Translations under genes and position numbers: made by a program
The notes under the pieces: generated by a model
What the model saw: only the letters and a program-made list of their open reading frames with translations
The model's database searches: none
What the model was told of the DNA's origin: nothing
NCBI GenBank assembly: GCA_964435115.1
Contig: CAYSYM010000019.1
Span: forward strand, 1-62,321
Length of the DNA: 62,321 bases
Direction of reading: 5' to 3'
From: CAYSYM01 sp964435115
Lineage (GTDB): Bacteria > Chloroflexota > UBA6077 > CF-72
In this document: piece after piece, positions 61,492-62,321 of the stretch
Layout of the letters: the number at the start of each line of letters is the position of its first letter
Position numbering within the stretch: position 1 is the stretch's first letter

Positions 61492-61536
61492 TACAAAAGT
61501 ACCTACCGGGCGTTCGACAGGACGAAAGTACTACCG
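61492..61536. promoter_or_regulatory. Repeated operator-like motif upstream of flp
   Basis: AAAAGTACCTACC (61496-61508) and GAAAGTACTACC (61525-61536) are near-identical direct repeats about 29 bp apart, close to three helical turns. The first also forms GTAC-AAAA-GTAC (61492-61503). They lie in the 220-bp gap between the LuxR-type regulator gene and flp. They may be binding sites for that regulator. No clear -35/-10 pair was identified. Confidence 0.45.
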
Positions 61537-61575
61537 AATTGAGGACCCCAGGAACCTCGCGTCAAGCCGTTCGTC

Positions 61576-62321
61576 TCATGGCGCCGACCGGGCGGGCGAA
61601 TCGATGCGGATCCACCCGTTGCGCAGGGCGTAGACGACGGCCTCGGTGCGGTCGTTGACTTCGAGCTTCCGCAGGATCGCGCTCACGTGGTTCTTGACGG
61701 TCTGGTCGCTGATGCCGAGCCGGCGAGCGATCAGCTTGTTGCTGTTACCGCGGGCCACGAGGTCGAGGATCTCGATCTCCCGGGCGGAGAGCGGCACGAA
61801 CAGCGGGGTGAGGCCCCCGGCCCCCTCGCCGAGCGAGCTGCCGGTGGCGTGCGAATTGCCGGGGTCGCTGCCTGCCTGGACTCCCTGCGTGGAGCGGAAC
61901 TGGGCCATGATGCGTGAAGCCACCTGCGGATGGCGCAGGACCTCGTCGTCGATGGGGAACTCGCCCTGAGCGGCCCGGCGGACCGCCTGGAGGAAGAGGC
62001 GGTCGTCCATCCTGCCACGCAGGTAGGCGGCGGCGCCGACGCGGGCCGCTTCGAAGAGCTCGTCCTGCGAGGTGGCGGGGGTGGCGAAGACGACCACCGT
62101 GCCCGGGAGGCGCAGGCGGAAGAAGCGGGCCAGCTCCACGGCGCCGGGCTCCGGCAGCGTGCTCTCGCAGATCACCAGGTCGGGCCGCTGGGTGCGCGCC
62201 AGCCGGGCCGCCTCGACCGCGGACGTCACCTCGCCGAGCACCTCCAGCTCCGGGTCTCGACCGAGTGACGCGCGCGCCTCGCTGCTCAGGACGGGGTGCC
62301 ATTCCACGATCAGGACCCGGG
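61576..62321 (-). CDS. LuxR/NarL-type response regulator with altered receiver (5' end outside window)
   Basis: The frame runs past the right edge of the window: it reads Arg-Val-Leu-Ile-Val-Glu-Trp-His-Pro at 62321, so the start is missing. At least 247 residues are visible. The receiver resembles NarL types, but Trp replaces the second acidic residue of the pocket, and CESTLPEPG has Glu where the phospho-acceptor Asp belongs. The C-terminal HTH is intact: LSAREIEILDLVARGNSNKL, then SDQTVKNHVSAILRKLEVND. It is upstream of and co-directional with the Tad operon, so it is a likely regulator of it. Confidence 0.88.
   Translation of the reverse strand, partial: RVLIVEWHPVLSSEARASLGRDPELEVLGEVTSAVEAARLARTQRPDLVICESTLPEPGAVELARFFRLRLPGTVVVFATPATSQDELFEAARVGAAAYLRGRMDDRLFLQAVRRAAQGEFPIDDEVLRHPQVASRIMAQFRSTQGVQAGSDPGNSHATGSSLGEGAGGLTPLFVPLSAREIEILDLVARGNSNKLIARRLGISDQTVKNHVSAILRKLEVNDRTEAVVYALRNGWIRIDSPARSAP

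Overview
This is a very GC-rich bacterial chromosome segment, roughly 70% GC by eye, with tightly packed genes, frequent GTG and TTG starts, and no rRNA, tRNA or CRISPR. The gene mix suggests a member of the Chloroflexota or a close relative. The pointers are a dnaJ-hspR-clpB heat-shock operon under a HAIR-type operator, a Gram-positive-type LexA box in front of ssb, rpsU next to a TTG-started infA, a Tad/Flp pilus locus, DUF3105 and PemK-like proteins, and degenerate heptamer repeats. This placement is inferred from gene content, not from a phylogeny.

Left end (1-7.8 kb): all genes are on the minus strand. They encode a tartrate/D-malate dehydrogenase, an IclR regulator, a UbiD-family (de)carboxylase, a NagD-type HAD phosphatase and a stand-alone PEP-synthase swivelling-histidine protein. 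A further gene, cut by the window edge, starts at base 25. The set resembles phenylphosphate synthase/carboxylase systems and is the most interesting metabolic feature here. Two long perfect inverted repeats lie at 3' ends in this block. 7.8-20 kb is general metabolism: GreA-like factor, aminotransferase, PDH-E1-like enzyme, UDP-sugar dehydrogenase, HtrA-like protease, degenerate LuxR regulator, HAD hydrolase, a large unrecognised protein, a sugar-nucleotide epimerase with a zinc-ribbon insert, and PlsC.

20-31 kb is housekeeping and stress: ssb with an SOS operator inside its promoter, citrate synthase, SRPBCC, DUF3105, BON and rhomboid proteins, clpB-hspR-dnaJ, rpsU, infA and a zinc-ribbon protein. 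31-42.5 kb holds a dihydroorotate-dehydrogenase-like enzyme, CBS and MFS proteins, an RHH antitoxin with a start-less PemK-like toxin, a secreted glucosaminidase, queA, a FecR-like membrane protein and rel. 42.5-45 kb looks like a small accessory island of lower GC with a HEPN/MNT-like pair and about 900 bp of non-coding sequence.

45-50.6 kb holds an M20 peptidase, a CpaE/TadZ-like ATPase, an OmpR-family regulator, upp, a ComF protein and DUF192. 50.6-55.7 kb encodes three multi-pass membrane proteins resembling dolichyl-phosphate-mannose-type glycosyltransferases, followed by an ICMT-like methyltransferase. The right end (56.7-62.3 kb) is a Tad operon read right to left: flp pilin (46 aa), cpaB, tadA/cpaF, tadB, tadC. 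Upstream of it is a LuxR-type regulator with an altered receiver domain, truncated by the window edge.
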